Positions 1 through 10,629 of a stretch of DNA of 64,000 nucleotides are shown here, piece after piece. Numbering within the stretch: the first letter of the stretch is position 1; each line of letters starts with the position of its first letter. Under the pieces are notes generated by a model, which made no database searches, had not been told where the DNA came from, and saw only the letters and a list, made by a program, of their open reading frames with translations. The position numbers and the translations under genes are program-made. The stretch is from Methanolobus sp. (GTDB taxonomy: Archaea; Halobacteriota; Methanosarcinia; Methanosarcinales; Methanosarcinaceae), in contig JASKKT010000003.1 in the NCBI GenBank assembly GCA_030154025.1, positions 1 to 64,000 of the forward strand, written 5' to 3'.

Positions 1-2
1 TA

Positions 3-764
3 ATTGCCTTCATATTCGCAGTTATCATGAACTTTGGTACTTACTGGTACAGCGATAAGATAGTCCTCAAAATGTACCGCGCGCAGGAAGTGACAGCTGC
101 TGATCATCCCCAGCTATACGGGATCGTGCAGAAGCTGGCACTGCGTGCAAACCTTCCTATGCCTAAGGTGTACATAGTACACACATCAATGCCTAATGCA
201 TTTGCAACCGGAAGGAATCCCCAGCATGCAGCGGTAGCTGCAACCACAGGCATACTCAGCCTTCTCAATGCAGAAGAACTGGAAGGCGTGCTGGCACACG
301 AACTGGCACATGTCAGGAATCGTGACACACTGATCAGTGCAGTTGCCGCAACCATAGCAGGCGTTATCACAATGATAGCTGCCTGGGTGAAGTGGGCGGC
401 CATTTTCGGTGGTCTCGGCGGAAGGGACAATGAAGGCAGCAGCAATATAATCGGATTCATCGCGCTGGCGATCGTGGCACCCATTGCAGCCACAATAATC
501 CAGCTTGCCATCTCAAGATCCAGGGAGTTTGCCGCAGACGCTGAAGGAGCACGCATCTCACAGAAACCATGGGCGCTTGCAAACGCACTTGAGAAACTTG
601 AGTACGGCTCTGCGCATTACGTGGAAAGGAGAGGGGATGTGCATGCATCCGAGAGTACTGCGCATATGTTCATAGTGAACCCGCTCAAGGGAAGCTCGCT
701 TATGAACCTGTTCAGGACACATCCTGTGACAGAGGAGCGTATCAAGCGTCTTCGTGCAATGTGA
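3..764 (+). CDS. htpX: HtpX-like M48 zinc metalloprotease (5' end cut by window start)
   Basis: [10 protein letters not shown] zinc-binding motif, membrane segments; frame open to window edge. Confidence 0.93.
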   Translation: MAFIFAVIMNFGTYWYSDKIVLKMYRAQEVTAADHPQLYGIVQKLALRANLPMPKVYIVHTSMPNAFATGRNPQHAAVAATTGILSLLNAEELEGVLAHELAHVRNRDTLISAVAATIAGVITMIAAWVKWAAIFGGLGGRDNEGSSNIIGFIALAIVAPIAATIIQLAISRSREFAADAEGARISQKPWALANALEKLEYGSAHYVERRGDVHASESTAHMFIVNPLKGSSLMNLFRTHPVTEERIKRLRAM

Positions 765-781
765 ATAGGACATATTCAGAA

Positions 782-1228
782 TTAGAAGTCAAAGAGGCTC
801 ACCTGGCCGGGCTCGATCAGGTGAATGACCTCTACTCCGTTTTCTTCCAGCTTTATGGAAAGATAATGCCTGTGGCACCCCTTGGGGCTTTTCTCTGCAC
901 ACATGAGTACTACTTTTCCGCCGGCTTCATTCACTTTGGCGATATATGCCAGAAGCTTTGAAAAACTACTCCTGAACTCGTCGGTACCCATATACTCAAC
1001 ATATGGGGATTCACGCATCCCCCCAACACCTTCGCAGTGATTGTAGATTATATCGTGCAGGGGAAGGGACTTCTCCAGAGACTCTTTATTGAATTCATCG
1101 AACGTTGACTGGGGATACCTTCTGATATCCACAAGGTTTGTCATCCCGTTCTGTATAAGCATCCACACAAAATCATTAAAGGACCGGTTACCATATCCTA
1201 TGCTGTAGCATTTAGTTTTTCGCACCAT
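782..1228 (-). CDS. DUF488 family protein
   Basis: SIGYGNRSFNDF N-terminus and CAEKSPKGCHRHYLS motif typical of DUF488. Confidence 0.88.
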   Translation of the reverse strand: MVRKTKCYSIGYGNRSFNDFVWMLIQNGMTNLVDIRRYPQSTFDEFNKESLEKSLPLHDIIYNHCEGVGGMRESPYVEYMGTDEFRSSFSKLLAYIAKVNEAGGKVVLMCAEKSPKGCHRHYLSIKLEENGVEVIHLIEPGQVSLFDF

Positions 1229-1288
1229 CAGTAATAGTGATTGGCGTTAATGTAATTGAATACTTCGAAAGGAAAGGCTTTTTGCCAG

Positions 1289-3547
1289 TCAGTGTAAAGC
1301 AGGCTTCTGCTCCGCAAGAGTGAATATGAAAGTGCTCCCCTTTCCTTCCTCGCTCTTCACCCGGACCTTGCCACCATGCATTTCCACAAAACGCTTGACT
1401 AGTGCAAGTCCAAGACCTGTACCGCCATACTTCCTTCTGTTCGATGCGTCCACCTGCATGAAAGGATCGAATATCTCGTCCAGCCTGTCAGCAGAAATAC
1501 CTATACCGGTGTCTGAGACAGATACTTCAAGGAAGTTACCGTCCCGCTTGGCGAAAACGGAGATCTTACCGTCATCAGGAGTGAACTTTATGGCATTGCT
1601 GAGCAGATTGTACATGATCTGCTTGAACTTGAATCTGTCAGCGAACATTTCCGGCTGCAGGACATCGTTCTTTATAGTAAGTTCTATGTTCTTTCTGGCA
1701 GCCAGAGGGTAAACTGTCCTTTGCACCTCTTCCAGCAGGGTGTCAACTGAAAAATCCTCACAGTAAAGTTCCATCTTGCCCGCCTCGATCTTCGACAGAT
1801 CAAGAATATCATTGATCAGTTCGAGCAGGTGCTTTCCACTGTTCAGGATATGGCCTGTGAACTCGAGCTGCTTGCTGTTCAGTTCTCCAAACTTCTGCAT
1901 GCTCAGGATATCTGAAAAGCCTATCACTGCCGTAAGCGGAGTACGCAGCTCATGGCTCATGTTTGCCAGGAACTCGGATTTGATACGGTTGCTCTCCTCT
2001 GCCATCATTTTGGCTTCAATAAGTGAAATCTCAGCCTGCTTCTGCTCGGTTATGTCCCTGAATTCTGTGACACGGACCTGTTTGCCTTTATACGGGATAT
2101 TCCGTGCCTCGATCCTGACAGGATATTCTGTGCCATCTTTACGGAGTCCTGTCGCTTCATATGGTTCCTCGTAATCAGAGAGGATATTTTTCAAAACGAC
2201 CTCCCGGCATCTTTCTGCCATGAGCAACAGTCCATTCATCCCGATAAGCTCCTCAATACCGTAGCCTGATAATTCCGCAAGACCCTGGTTGCAGTCGAGT
2301 ATAATACCCTTATCATGAATGGCAATGCCTCCAAATGAGGCGTTGTGAAGTGCCTTGAATCTCTCCTCACTTTCCATTAGAGCCGTTTCTGCCTCTTTTC
2401 GATGGATAGCTTCACCGATGCCGTCAGCCACAACCCTGAGAAGCTTTATGTCATCCTCATGCCACAGGCGTGCTTTCACGCAATCATCAAAGCCAATAAA
2501 ACCCCACAGTTCCTGCCCGGAGAATATGGGAAGTATCAGGATCGAAAGGATGCCCTGTTCTCCCAGGATAGTCCTGTCAGGTTCATCAAGTTGCTCAACC
2601 AGATGAGCATAATGTTGTCTTGACTGCAATACTTCAAGAAGTGTTGTCGATCCTTCACTGTATGGAAGATGCTTCAAAAGAGGATTATCTATTTGCTCTG
2701 TAACCCCTTCACCAACGATCTCGTATATCTGGGACATACAGAGACCAAGATCCGGGTCTGTTTCGTTCTGGAATATATATGTCCTGCTATTGTCTACCGT
2801 GTAATGGATCCTTTCCATTATCTTCGGTATTATCACATCCATTTCCTGCGGCTCCAGCAAAAACCTCATGCATTCGACTGTAGCAAGTTCGTAGTCCAGT
2901 CTCCTTCTAAGCTCTTCCTCTGCAATTCGGCGCTCAGTGATGTCCCTTGCGATGCTCAGCACAGACTCTTTTCCATTGTACTTCACCAGACTTGATTTTA
3001 TTTCTACGGGAACAGTCATTCCGTCTTTTGTGATAAGAGTGGTTTCAAATACCTGGTTTCTTTCTTCCGGTATTCGCCCTACCTGGCTTTTCAGCTCTTC
3101 AGTTGCCAGTGTACCGTCAAAATCCTCAAGCGTCATGGAAAGCATTTCATCCCTGGTATATCCAAGAGTCCTGGTTGCAGCATCATTCACGTCGGATATC
3201 CGCCCTTTAAAGTCAGTTACCCAGACAGTGTCATTCATCCCATTGACAAGGGTCCTGTACTTCTCCTCACTTTCACGTAACTGCTCCTTGGTCTCAAAAA
3301 GAGCCTTCTGCGAACTCCGGAGTGATTCAGTCCGTGGATTCAGGTATATGTACAGGATCGAGGCGGTGACAGCAACAAAGAACCATCCCTTGTAGGTCTG
3401 GAGCCTATAGTATGTAGCCACATCTGAAACAAACCATGCAAGAAAAGCATCTGAGAACAATATCCAGACACTGGCCAGGACAACGTACAAGAGTACGACG
3501 AACCGGATCGCCTTTATATCCTTTTCAATGATAGCCTGCCTGTTCAT
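1289..3547 (-). CDS. PAS/GAF sensor histidine kinase
   Basis: Two PAS domains, GAF region, H-box (FLANMSHELRTPLTAVIGFSDIL), N/G boxes (GGTGLGLALVKRFVEMHGG). Confidence 0.95.
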   Translation of the reverse strand: MNRQAIIEKDIKAIRFVVLLYVVLASVWILFSDAFLAWFVSDVATYYRLQTYKGWFFVAVTASILYIYLNPRTESLRSSQKALFETKEQLRESEEKYRTLVNGMNDTVWVTDFKGRISDVNDAATRTLGYTRDEMLSMTLEDFDGTLATEELKSQVGRIPEERNQVFETTLITKDGMTVPVEIKSSLVKYNGKESVLSIARDITERRIAEEELRRRLDYELATVECMRFLLEPQEMDVIIPKIMERIHYTVDNSRTYIFQNETDPDLGLCMSQIYEIVGEGVTEQIDNPLLKHLPYSEGSTTLLEVLQSRQHYAHLVEQLDEPDRTILGEQGILSILILPIFSGQELWGFIGFDDCVKARLWHEDDIKLLRVVADGIGEAIHRKEAETALMESEERFKALHNASFGGIAIHDKGIILDCNQGLAELSGYGIEELIGMNGLLLMAERCREVVLKNILSDYEEPYEATGLRKDGTEYPVRIEARNIPYKGKQVRVTEFRDITEQKQAEISLIEAKMMAEESNRIKSEFLANMSHELRTPLTAVIGFSDILSMQKFGELNSKQLEFTGHILNSGKHLLELINDILDLSKIEAGKMELYCEDFSVDTLLEEVQRTVYPLAARKNIELTIKNDVLQPEMFADRFKFKQIMYNLLSNAIKFTPDDGKISVFAKRDGNFLEVSVSDTGIGISADRLDEIFDPFMQVDASNRRKYGGTGLGLALVKRFVEMHGGKVRVKSEEGKGSTFIFTLAEQKPALH

Positions 3548-3855
3548 TTTGCTTATCCTGTGGGACTACATATTAATTAGATGCTATAGCAGTAATTGAA
3601 CTGCTTAATTAATATATTTTTCAGTCAAATTAATGAAGAGACTAATTTCATCGATCCTGATTAGACTTCATAAATGAAGCAATCGGATATGTCATCAAAT
3701 ATACTTTATCTTAGAGATAATGCTTGTGGGATCCAACAAGTTATAGAACAGATACGTATATATAACATCGCTTCCTGCTTGACAGCAAAAAGAACACGTG
3801 CGTCGCTGTTTATGAAAATGTACCGGGACTGCAAATTTCGGGACAAGAGGTTAAA

Positions 3856-5142
3856 ATGAAAGTATCTGCCGGCATCTCCAGGATCAATGGTGAAGTATTT
3901 GCACCGTCTTCAAAAAGTTATACACACAGGGCCATCACCGTAGCCTCACTCTCGGAAGAATGTGTCGTCAACATGCCGCTCCTCTCAGCCGACACACTGG
4001 CAACGGTCAGGGCCTGCGAGGCCTTTGGTGCCCGTATTGAGAAGCAGCATGACAGGCTTGTGGTCCACGGGTTCCGGGGAAAGCCGAATGTGCCTGATGA
4101 TGTTATAGACGTCGCCAACTCAGGCACTACATTAAGGTTCATGACAGCCATCTCCGCACTGGCAAAAGGCAGCACCGTACTGACAGGTGACAGTTCCATC
4201 AGGACGCGTCCCAATAAACCTCTGCTTGAAGTGCTCAACGATCTGGGAGTTGAGGCATTCTCTACCCATGGCAACGGGTGTGCGCCCATTGTGGTCCGCG
4301 GCGGGTTCAATGGCGGCAATGCCACAATAGAAGGCTCCATTAGTTCCCAGTTCATCTCCGCCCTGCTCATAGCATCCCCTCTCACAGAGAGGGACACCAT
4401 AATCTCCATCAAAGGCAACCTTAAGTCCAGGCCATACGTGGATGTCACCATAGAGATGCTCAGGCAGGCAGGCGTGGAAATAATCACGAAAGAGAATGGA
4501 AATATCAGTTTCGTTATCCCCGCGAACCAGGCCTACAACCTTAAGGAGTACACCGTACCGGGGGATTTCTCATCAGCATCTTACCTGCTTGCAGCCGCAG
4601 CCATGACAGGGTCCACAGTTGTTGTGAAGAACCTGTTCCCTTCAAAGCAGGGAGATGTAGAAATAATTGATGTGCTCAGGCGCATGGGTGCCGACATAAT
4701 ATGGGACATGGAAGAAGGTACTGTGAAGGTAACAGGAAAAGGGAAACTGAAGGCTATAACATTTGATGCAGGTGCCACTCCTGATCTTGTACCGACCGTT
4801 GCGGTACTTGCTGCGTGCGCCGAGGGTGTCACTCTGATCAGGAACGCCGAGCATGTGCGCTACAAGGAGACAGACAGGCTGCATGCCATGGCAGTAGAAC
4901 TCACGAAGATGGGCATCAGCGTAAAAGAAGAGCTGGACAGCCTCACAATCACAGGAGGGGAACTGCAGGGTGCAGAGCTGCACGGATGGCACGATCACAG
5001 GATAGTCATGTCACTTACAATAGCGGGCATGGTGGCAGGGAATACCACTGTCGATACGGTTGAGTCCGTGGACATATCCTATCCCGGGTTCTTTGATGAT
5101 ATGAAAAGACTCGGGGCAAAGCTGGATATGCTTGAAGGGTGA
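3856..5142 (+). CDS. aroA: 3-phosphoshikimate 1-carboxyvinyltransferase (EPSP synthase)
   Basis: SKSYTHRA, NSGTTLRFM and HDHRIVMSL motifs; 428 aa. Confidence 0.96.
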   Translation: MKVSAGISRINGEVFAPSSKSYTHRAITVASLSEECVVNMPLLSADTLATVRACEAFGARIEKQHDRLVVHGFRGKPNVPDDVIDVANSGTTLRFMTAISALAKGSTVLTGDSSIRTRPNKPLLEVLNDLGVEAFSTHGNGCAPIVVRGGFNGGNATIEGSISSQFISALLIASPLTERDTIISIKGNLKSRPYVDVTIEMLRQAGVEIITKENGNISFVIPANQAYNLKEYTVPGDFSSASYLLAAAAMTGSTVVVKNLFPSKQGDVEIIDVLRRMGADIIWDMEEGTVKVTGKGKLKAITFDAGATPDLVPTVAVLAACAEGVTLIRNAEHVRYKETDRLHAMAVELTKMGISVKEELDSLTITGGELQGAELHGWHDHRIVMSLTIAGMVAGNTTVDTVESVDISYPGFFDDMKRLGAKLDMLEG

Positions 5143-5151
5143 ACACCCTTC
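5134..5151. terminator. Perfect 8-bp hairpin GAAGGGTG-AA-CACCCTTC between convergent aroA and hydantoinase genes
   Basis: Direct inverted repeat overlapping the aroA stop codon. Confidence 0.5.
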
Positions 5152-5153
5152 AT

Positions 5154-7205
5154 TCATTTTCCGGAATACGAATACTCTGAAGCCTTACGTGAACTGATAG
5201 CCTTCTTTCTCATATAGTCAGGGATGATATCCTTCTCGACAACCGCCCTTGATGTGCCAATACCCACAACAATGACCTTGGTCTCAACAGGCTCTTCTCC
5301 TTCCCTGATGGAAAGCTCTTTCCTTGTCACTTCTATATCCACGTCACCGGGAGAGTATCCTGCTGCCTGCATATAGTCCATTACAGCTTTCTTTGCGGCG
5401 CTGATGGCAAAATCAATAGCTTCCAGATGCTCAGGGAAGATGTGCCTTCTTTCAGGAGTGAACACAAAGTACTTCACGACCTCCTTTGCAGTCTTCAGTT
5501 CCTCGAGAGTGACATCCTCGCCTGTTATGGGGGCGAAGTCCCTCTTCACGAGTATCTCCACCCGTTTGATGCCTTTACCTACGAGGGCACCCACTGCATT
5601 GCCTACACGCGAGTGTTCCGGGACTATGATCTGCGCATCTATGAGCTTCCCCATCTCCTCCCTGAAAGCACCCACCGGGCCGCCAAGTAGCACTACAGGG
5701 GTCTCGATCTTGAAACGTGTGAAGTTCTCACCTGACAGGATCCTGTCAACCACGGATTCCGGGATGCCCTCTATCAGATAAGATATCAGGTCATGGGCCA
5801 TGTTCTTTGCAACCTTGCGCCGCACTTCGGAACAGAACTCTTCCGGTGTCATTTTGACAAACCTGGAAAGCCTTTCAGCTCCTATCCGGGATGCTTCAGC
5901 ATCCCAGAGCCTGAACTCGCCAAGCACGTGCAGTGCATCAGTGGGAGTGAATGCAATGGCCTGCACCAGGCGCTTCTGGATAAGGCTGTCCAGCGACCTG
6001 ACACTGGGCTGTTTCTTGAGCCTGAGGAAGAGCTCGTGGTAGGATACGGGTACGCCCTGTATGGCATCGTATATCTCCTCCTCGAACCTGCTCAGCTCCA
6101 AGGGTCTGCTGGCCGTTCTCACGAAGAATTTTGTTGGCTGTACATTCTCACAGAACAGCTTCCTGGAAGGTGCCTTGCACTCCTGGAGCTTGGCCATGAA
6201 ACCCGGATATTCCACTGCAGCGCGACACAATGGAATTACCCTCCTGGGACCGATGAACATCTTCTCATCGTGTACCCACACATGGCTATCGCCGCCGGTA
6301 GCGGAAGTTTCCATCCTGATGGCCTTTACCATTGTCTTCCAGCCGCCCACGACAGCTCCCTGATCGCTCAGCTCCGGGATACCGTTGCGTATAAGCGCCA
6401 CGTCGGTGCTTGTACCTCCCACATCCACCATGGCACATGTATCATATCCTGTGAGATAGGCTGCGCCCACAAGACTGGCAGCTGGCCCCGAGAAGATAGA
6501 CTCTATGGGCCTTTCCAGGGCTTCTTCCATACCCACCACCGAGCCATCACACTTGAGCATAAGGAGGCTGGCGTCGATACCCCTTGAACGGATGTCCTGC
6601 ATGATGGACTGGATGAACTTGTGCGTGATTGGAAGCAGCTGTGCGTTAAGGTAGGCTGTTATGGAGCGGTCGTATGCTCCCACTTCCTGGGAGAGCTCGT
6701 GTCCGCATACCACAGGCAAGCCGGTAAGCTCGCGGATCATCTTCTTGACCCTCAGTTCATGCTCCGAGTTCCTGTTACTGAAGAAGGAAGATACTGCAAA
6801 AGCTGCAACATTGTCCTTTATCTCCATTGCGAACTTCTTGACACCTTCCTCGTCAAGGGACGCAGCCTCCTCCCCGTTGCTGGTGTGCCCTCCACTTAGC
6901 CGGACGTAGTACTTTGCAGGGAAACCCTCCTTGGGAATCACATAGTCACCTACCAGAATCACGCCCACTGGAAAACCCGTGTCCTCAAGTATGGTGTTCG
7001 TGGACAGGGTCGTTGATACGGAAACCAGTTTGACATCCTTCACATACTCGGGAGACAGCTTATCAATGACCCCTTTAATGCCGTTTATAGGATCAGGATA
7101 TGTGGTGAGCACCTTGGCAGACTCCACTATCATGCCATCCGAATCACGAACGATAACTGCGTCTGTAAACGTTCCACCTGCATCTATTCCCAGACTGTAT
7201 TGCAT
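5154..7205 (-). CDS. Hydantoinase/oxoprolinase family protein (HyuA-like)
   Basis: LGIDAGGTFTDAVIV N-terminus, STTLSTNTILE, MVDVGGTSTDVALI; ASKHA fold motifs. Confidence 0.9.
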   Translation of the reverse strand: MQYSLGIDAGGTFTDAVIVRDSDGMIVESAKVLTTYPDPINGIKGVIDKLSPEYVKDVKLVSVSTTLSTNTILEDTGFPVGVILVGDYVIPKEGFPAKYYVRLSGGHTSNGEEAASLDEEGVKKFAMEIKDNVAAFAVSSFFSNRNSEHELRVKKMIRELTGLPVVCGHELSQEVGAYDRSITAYLNAQLLPITHKFIQSIMQDIRSRGIDASLLMLKCDGSVVGMEEALERPIESIFSGPAASLVGAAYLTGYDTCAMVDVGGTSTDVALIRNGIPELSDQGAVVGGWKTMVKAIRMETSATGGDSHVWVHDEKMFIGPRRVIPLCRAAVEYPGFMAKLQECKAPSRKLFCENVQPTKFFVRTASRPLELSRFEEEIYDAIQGVPVSYHELFLRLKKQPSVRSLDSLIQKRLVQAIAFTPTDALHVLGEFRLWDAEASRIGAERLSRFVKMTPEEFCSEVRRKVAKNMAHDLISYLIEGIPESVVDRILSGENFTRFKIETPVVLLGGPVGAFREEMGKLIDAQIIVPEHSRVGNAVGALVGKGIKRVEILVKRDFAPITGEDVTLEELKTAKEVVKYFVFTPERRHIFPEHLEAIDFAISAAKKAVMDYMQAAGYSPGDVDIEVTRKELSIREGEEPVETKVIVVGIGTSRAVVEKDIIPDYMRKKAISSRKASEYSYSGK

Positions 7206-7322
7206 GTTGCGCTCTCCTTCGAAAATGAACATAGTAGATTGGATATAGAAAATATGTTAAAACCAATGGTTTTGCAATATTTAAGCATTATCAATAACGC
7301 AGGACAAGAAGAAGACATCAGG

Positions 7323-7432
7323 AATCCGTGTAATCCGTGTAATCCGTGTAAATCTGTGTAAATCTGTGTCTTTTTAGAATTATGGTTTATTGTATTCCCC
7401 TATTTATATTTAAGACACGGATTAACACAGAT
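7323..7432. repeat. Cluster of AATCCGTGT/AATCTGTGT direct repeats with downstream inverted copies
   Basis: Three AATCCGTGT (7323-7349), two AATCTGTGT (7351-7359, 7361-7369), then ACACGGATT (7415-7423) and ACACAGAT (7425-7432). Confidence 0.85.
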
Positions 7433-7482
7433 GAAATCTGCATTCATGGAAGCTATCATAGGACTGTGAAACCATGAGGCGT

Positions 7483-7513
7483 AAAAAAAAGAGAAGTAGG
7501 CATGAAGCCTACT
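7483..7513 (-). terminator. Hairpin plus U-run terminator downstream of mcrA
   Basis: Minus strand AGTAGGC-TTCAT-GCCTACT followed by TCTCTTTTTTTT, 16 nt after the mcrA stop. Confidence 0.8.
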
Positions 7514-7528
7514 CTGGTTTTATTTAAT

Positions 7529-9247
7529 TTACTTTGCCGGGATGATGAGTGATCTCTCACCAGCAGGCTCGAACTCTCTGAGAGCTCCCCTACCAAATTC
7601 CTTCCTTGGAGCAGTGAAGTCAAAGGGCAGGAGGGAGTCTGCGAAACAGACCTTGATGAGTGGGTTGACTGCGAATGCGTCTCCACGGCCTGCGTGTGCA
7701 GCGGAAGTGATACCGGAGTATCCACCCTGGTGTCCTACGTTCATTGCATAGTTGGGGTAGTTTGGTCCACGGAGCTCGATAGCCAGACCTTCGTCGGACT
7801 GGTATGAGAATACGTTGGTTGCACCGCACTGGTCCTGCAGGTCGTAACCGAAGAATCCGAGACGGCCGTGTGCTTCCTTGTGCAGGTACATTGAGAGGTA
7901 CCATGCGGAGAGACCGGCGTTTCCGTTTCCAGTTGCGATTGCAGTTGCACAGCCTGCTGCTGCTGAGAGGCTGGTTGCCCTCTGGGAACCTCCGAAGTGG
8001 TCCTCGAGTGTGGTCGGGTATTTCTCGTAGTTCTCGAGACCGTATATGGTGGACTCTGTTGCGATGTCCTTGACAACATCGAGGGTTGCCTTGACCTTGT
8101 TGTCCTTACCGGTCTTTGCTGCACCATTATACTTGTCGTTGATGTAGTCTACGTTGTAGTAGAGGTTGTCATCAAGGATGTTGTTGGTGTATGCTGCAGT
8201 TGCGTACTGAGTGAAACCGACACCACCGGACATGTATGATCCGAGCCAGATCTGGTCGTAGAGCATGCATCCTGCGCCGACTACCTCGAGGGCGACGTTT
8301 GCCGGGTCCTCAGGTGTTACACGGCTGGTCTGGATGATATCTGCGAAGTGACCGAAGGAGATACCTCCAGGCTCGTTTGGACCACGTGCACGCCTTGCAG
8401 GGAGCATCTCACCCATTGAGAGCACACCTGCGTGCTTTGCAGCGTATGAGAGGTCAGCTACTGCTGCTTCACCGGCACACATGCTGTATGCGGAGATGAA
8501 GGACATACCGACCTGCATGGCCATCCACCTGCTGGTCTGTGCACCGTCTGTTACTCTGCTGACGACGGTTGGGATGTGAGCTGCCTGCCAGCTGGTCTTT
8601 CCGATAGCTGCCTTAATGGTTTCTGCCTGGTCCTCAGGGAAGGTCTTGTTGATGTCGATGAGGAACTGCTTGTCGATCTCATCTGCAAGTTCATCGTCAC
8701 CGGTGAACACCTTGACATAACAGTCGTCAACGAGTGCAGGGTGGGTCTCGACCATGTGTTCCTGAACTACTGCTCCTCCTGGGAGTGCGTGGTTGAGGGT
8801 CTCAAGGTAGTGGTTGATGGTCTCAGGTGTGACCTCGATACCGAGCCTCTTCTCAAGGGTCTCGTGTGCAAGGTCCATACCGACGACCACAGTCCTCCTG
8901 ATGTCGTCCCACATCTGCTGCATTGCAGAGTTGTTGACGTAGTGGAGGTCATCGATCTCGACCATCATGTCAGTGCCTGAGATGAAGGACGGGGTGAGTG
9001 CTCTCTGACCGAGTGGGATACCACCGCAGTGCATCATTGGGTTGTAACCGACGAGGCCTCTCTTCTTTGCGATCTCCTGGCCTGCTTTTTTCATCTCTAA
9101 CTTGCGGGGGTTCTGGTCTACACCGAGGCGGTAGTATTTACCAACCATGTCGGTGATCTTGCCACCCTCCATCTTGTTAGTTCCGTGTTCTTTTGTGAAC
9201 TTGATCTCCATGTGCTTTGCAAACATCTTCTTTCTGTCATTTGCCAT
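7529..9247 (-). CDS. mcrA: Methyl-coenzyme M reductase alpha subunit
   Basis: Signature [45 protein letters not shown]; 572 aa. Confidence 0.99.
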   Translation of the reverse strand: MANDRKKMFAKHMEIKFTKEHGTNKMEGGKITDMVGKYYRLGVDQNPRKLEMKKAGQEIAKKRGLVGYNPMMHCGGIPLGQRALTPSFISGTDMMVEIDDLHYVNNSAMQQMWDDIRRTVVVGMDLAHETLEKRLGIEVTPETINHYLETLNHALPGGAVVQEHMVETHPALVDDCYVKVFTGDDELADEIDKQFLIDINKTFPEDQAETIKAAIGKTSWQAAHIPTVVSRVTDGAQTSRWMAMQVGMSFISAYSMCAGEAAVADLSYAAKHAGVLSMGEMLPARRARGPNEPGGISFGHFADIIQTSRVTPEDPANVALEVVGAGCMLYDQIWLGSYMSGGVGFTQYATAAYTNNILDDNLYYNVDYINDKYNGAAKTGKDNKVKATLDVVKDIATESTIYGLENYEKYPTTLEDHFGGSQRATSLSAAAGCATAIATGNGNAGLSAWYLSMYLHKEAHGRLGFFGYDLQDQCGATNVFSYQSDEGLAIELRGPNYPNYAMNVGHQGGYSGITSAAHAGRGDAFAVNPLIKVCFADSLLPFDFTAPRKEFGRGALREFEPAGERSLIIPAK

Positions 9248-9257
9248 TATCATCACC

Positions 9258-10010
9258 TCATACATTCATGGGCTTGAAGCCGTAGATGGTTCTCTGGTCG
9301 AATACTCTGTGGACCCACTCAATGACTTCCTTGTCATCTCTGAATGCGACATTGTCGACACGGTAAATAGTGGTCCTCTTTGCGGCCTCTTCATCTGACA
9401 TTGGCTTGCCGAGGTTGACCTTCTTGTCGATGGGCCTGCCTACCTGGTCCTTGTGCATTACGATGTTGTTGCCTTCCTTTCTTGCCCTGTCGAGCATGTC
9501 GAACATTACGCCATCCTCAGGAAGTCTCAGGGAGTGACCGTGGACTGTTGCGCCCCTGAGGCTTGACAGTGCCGGGCAGGTCATCTCTGTCTCTAACTGG
9601 AACTTTGCGAGCTGTTCCATGTCCCTCTCACGGGCCTCAACGACCTGACGACCGGAGAGTGTTCCTGGGTCGACACCTCTGAAGTTGATGGCTGCGTTGT
9701 AGGATCTGAAGTATGGTACTGATGGACCGTTGTACATTGAGTCAACGAACTGTACGTACCTTACCCTGTCACCGGCCTTTGCGCCTGGTGTTGCTTCGAC
9801 AAGCTGCCTGATTGAATCATCCGGCTCGCCCATCTCTGCGAGTGGTGGGTGGGTGCTTGGGTAGTCGCTTCCCGGTGCGCGGTGCCCGAGTACGAGAGTC
9901 AGGTCATCGTCGGAGATATCTCTGAGCTTCTCCACTTTACCTGACATGTGCTTCCTTCTGTTTTCTGCAACGGATGTTGCTCCTGGATAAAACTGGGGTT
10001 TATATGCCAT
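9258..10010 (-). CDS. mcrG: Methyl-coenzyme M reductase gamma subunit
   Basis: [10 protein letters not shown] start, position in mcrBDCGA. Confidence 0.99.
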   Translation of the reverse strand: MAYKPQFYPGATSVAENRRKHMSGKVEKLRDISDDDLTLVLGHRAPGSDYPSTHPPLAEMGEPDDSIRQLVEATPGAKAGDRVRYVQFVDSMYNGPSVPYFRSYNAAINFRGVDPGTLSGRQVVEARERDMEQLAKFQLETEMTCPALSSLRGATVHGHSLRLPEDGVMFDMLDRARKEGNNIVMHKDQVGRPIDKKVNLGKPMSDEEAAKRTTIYRVDNVAFRDDKEVIEWVHRVFDQRTIYGFKPMNV

Positions 10011-10022
10011 AATCATTCACTC

Positions 10023-10625
10023 CTAATTCTCTAATGATCTCATTGTGATCTTTACAGCTTTCACGAGTTCGTTCAGTTTTTCCCTTGAACATGATTCTCC
10101 TCGTGTAACTCCTGTCACAATTTCCATAACCCTTCCTTTTGTCAGAATATCACTGTCTTTGGGTTTTACAAGTTTTGTCTTGACTCCTGCCTCTGCAAAA
10201 TCCTCGAAATCCACGAGGGTCTGGCAGACAACTACTGCAGGAACGTTTGCTTCTTCCAGAATAGCCTTGACCTTTCTTACAACGTGCTCTCTTATGTTGC
10301 CGGTATGGATCACTGCAACCTTGTGCCTGTTGATCTGTGCAACTTCTTCAGGACTTATCCCGAACGAACCGGAACCCATGTTGGTGTCCGGAACCCCTGA
10401 ACCCGTGTTCAGGACCATTACACTGACCTGTATCTCTTCCCGACGCATACCGTATGTGAGCTCACATACCGGTTTTGTGATGTGTCTTCTTCCGGGACTC
10501 ATTGCGACGGCGATCACATCGGCCCTACCGGTTTCGGATAAAGTGCCACGCTGAGCGAGCCCTCCTCCTCTGCCAAGGCCCATGCCGTGCCTGCAATCAA
10601 CAACCTGTGTCTCCCGGTCGAACAT
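10023..10625 (-). CDS. mcrC: Methyl-coenzyme M reductase operon protein C
   Basis: FDRETQVVDCRHGMGLGRGGGLAQRGTLSE; operon position. Confidence 0.97.
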   Translation of the reverse strand: MFDRETQVVDCRHGMGLGRGGGLAQRGTLSETGRADVIAVAMSPGRRHITKPVCELTYGMRREEIQVSVMVLNTGSGVPDTNMGSGSFGISPEEVAQINRHKVAVIHTGNIREHVVRKVKAILEEANVPAVVVCQTLVDFEDFAEAGVKTKLVKPKDSDILTKGRVMEIVTGVTRGESCSREKLNELVKAVKITMRSLEN

Positions 10626-10629
10626 TCGA

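Noticed and set aside
3548-3855. Regulatory RNA upstream of aroA
   Set aside because: AT-rich intergenic sequence without a convincing stem or known riboswitch pattern; the 61-aa ORF there looks spurious
5793-6587. 264-aa plus-strand ORF
   Set aside because: Antisense to the hydantoinase-family gene; composition not protein-like
7323-7369. Short tandem repeats as a CRISPR array
   Set aside because: Repeat units are 9-10 bp with no spacers and no cas genes in the window
7542-8980. Several plus-strand ORFs opposite mcrA
   Set aside because: Shadow ORFs of a highly conserved, highly biased gene
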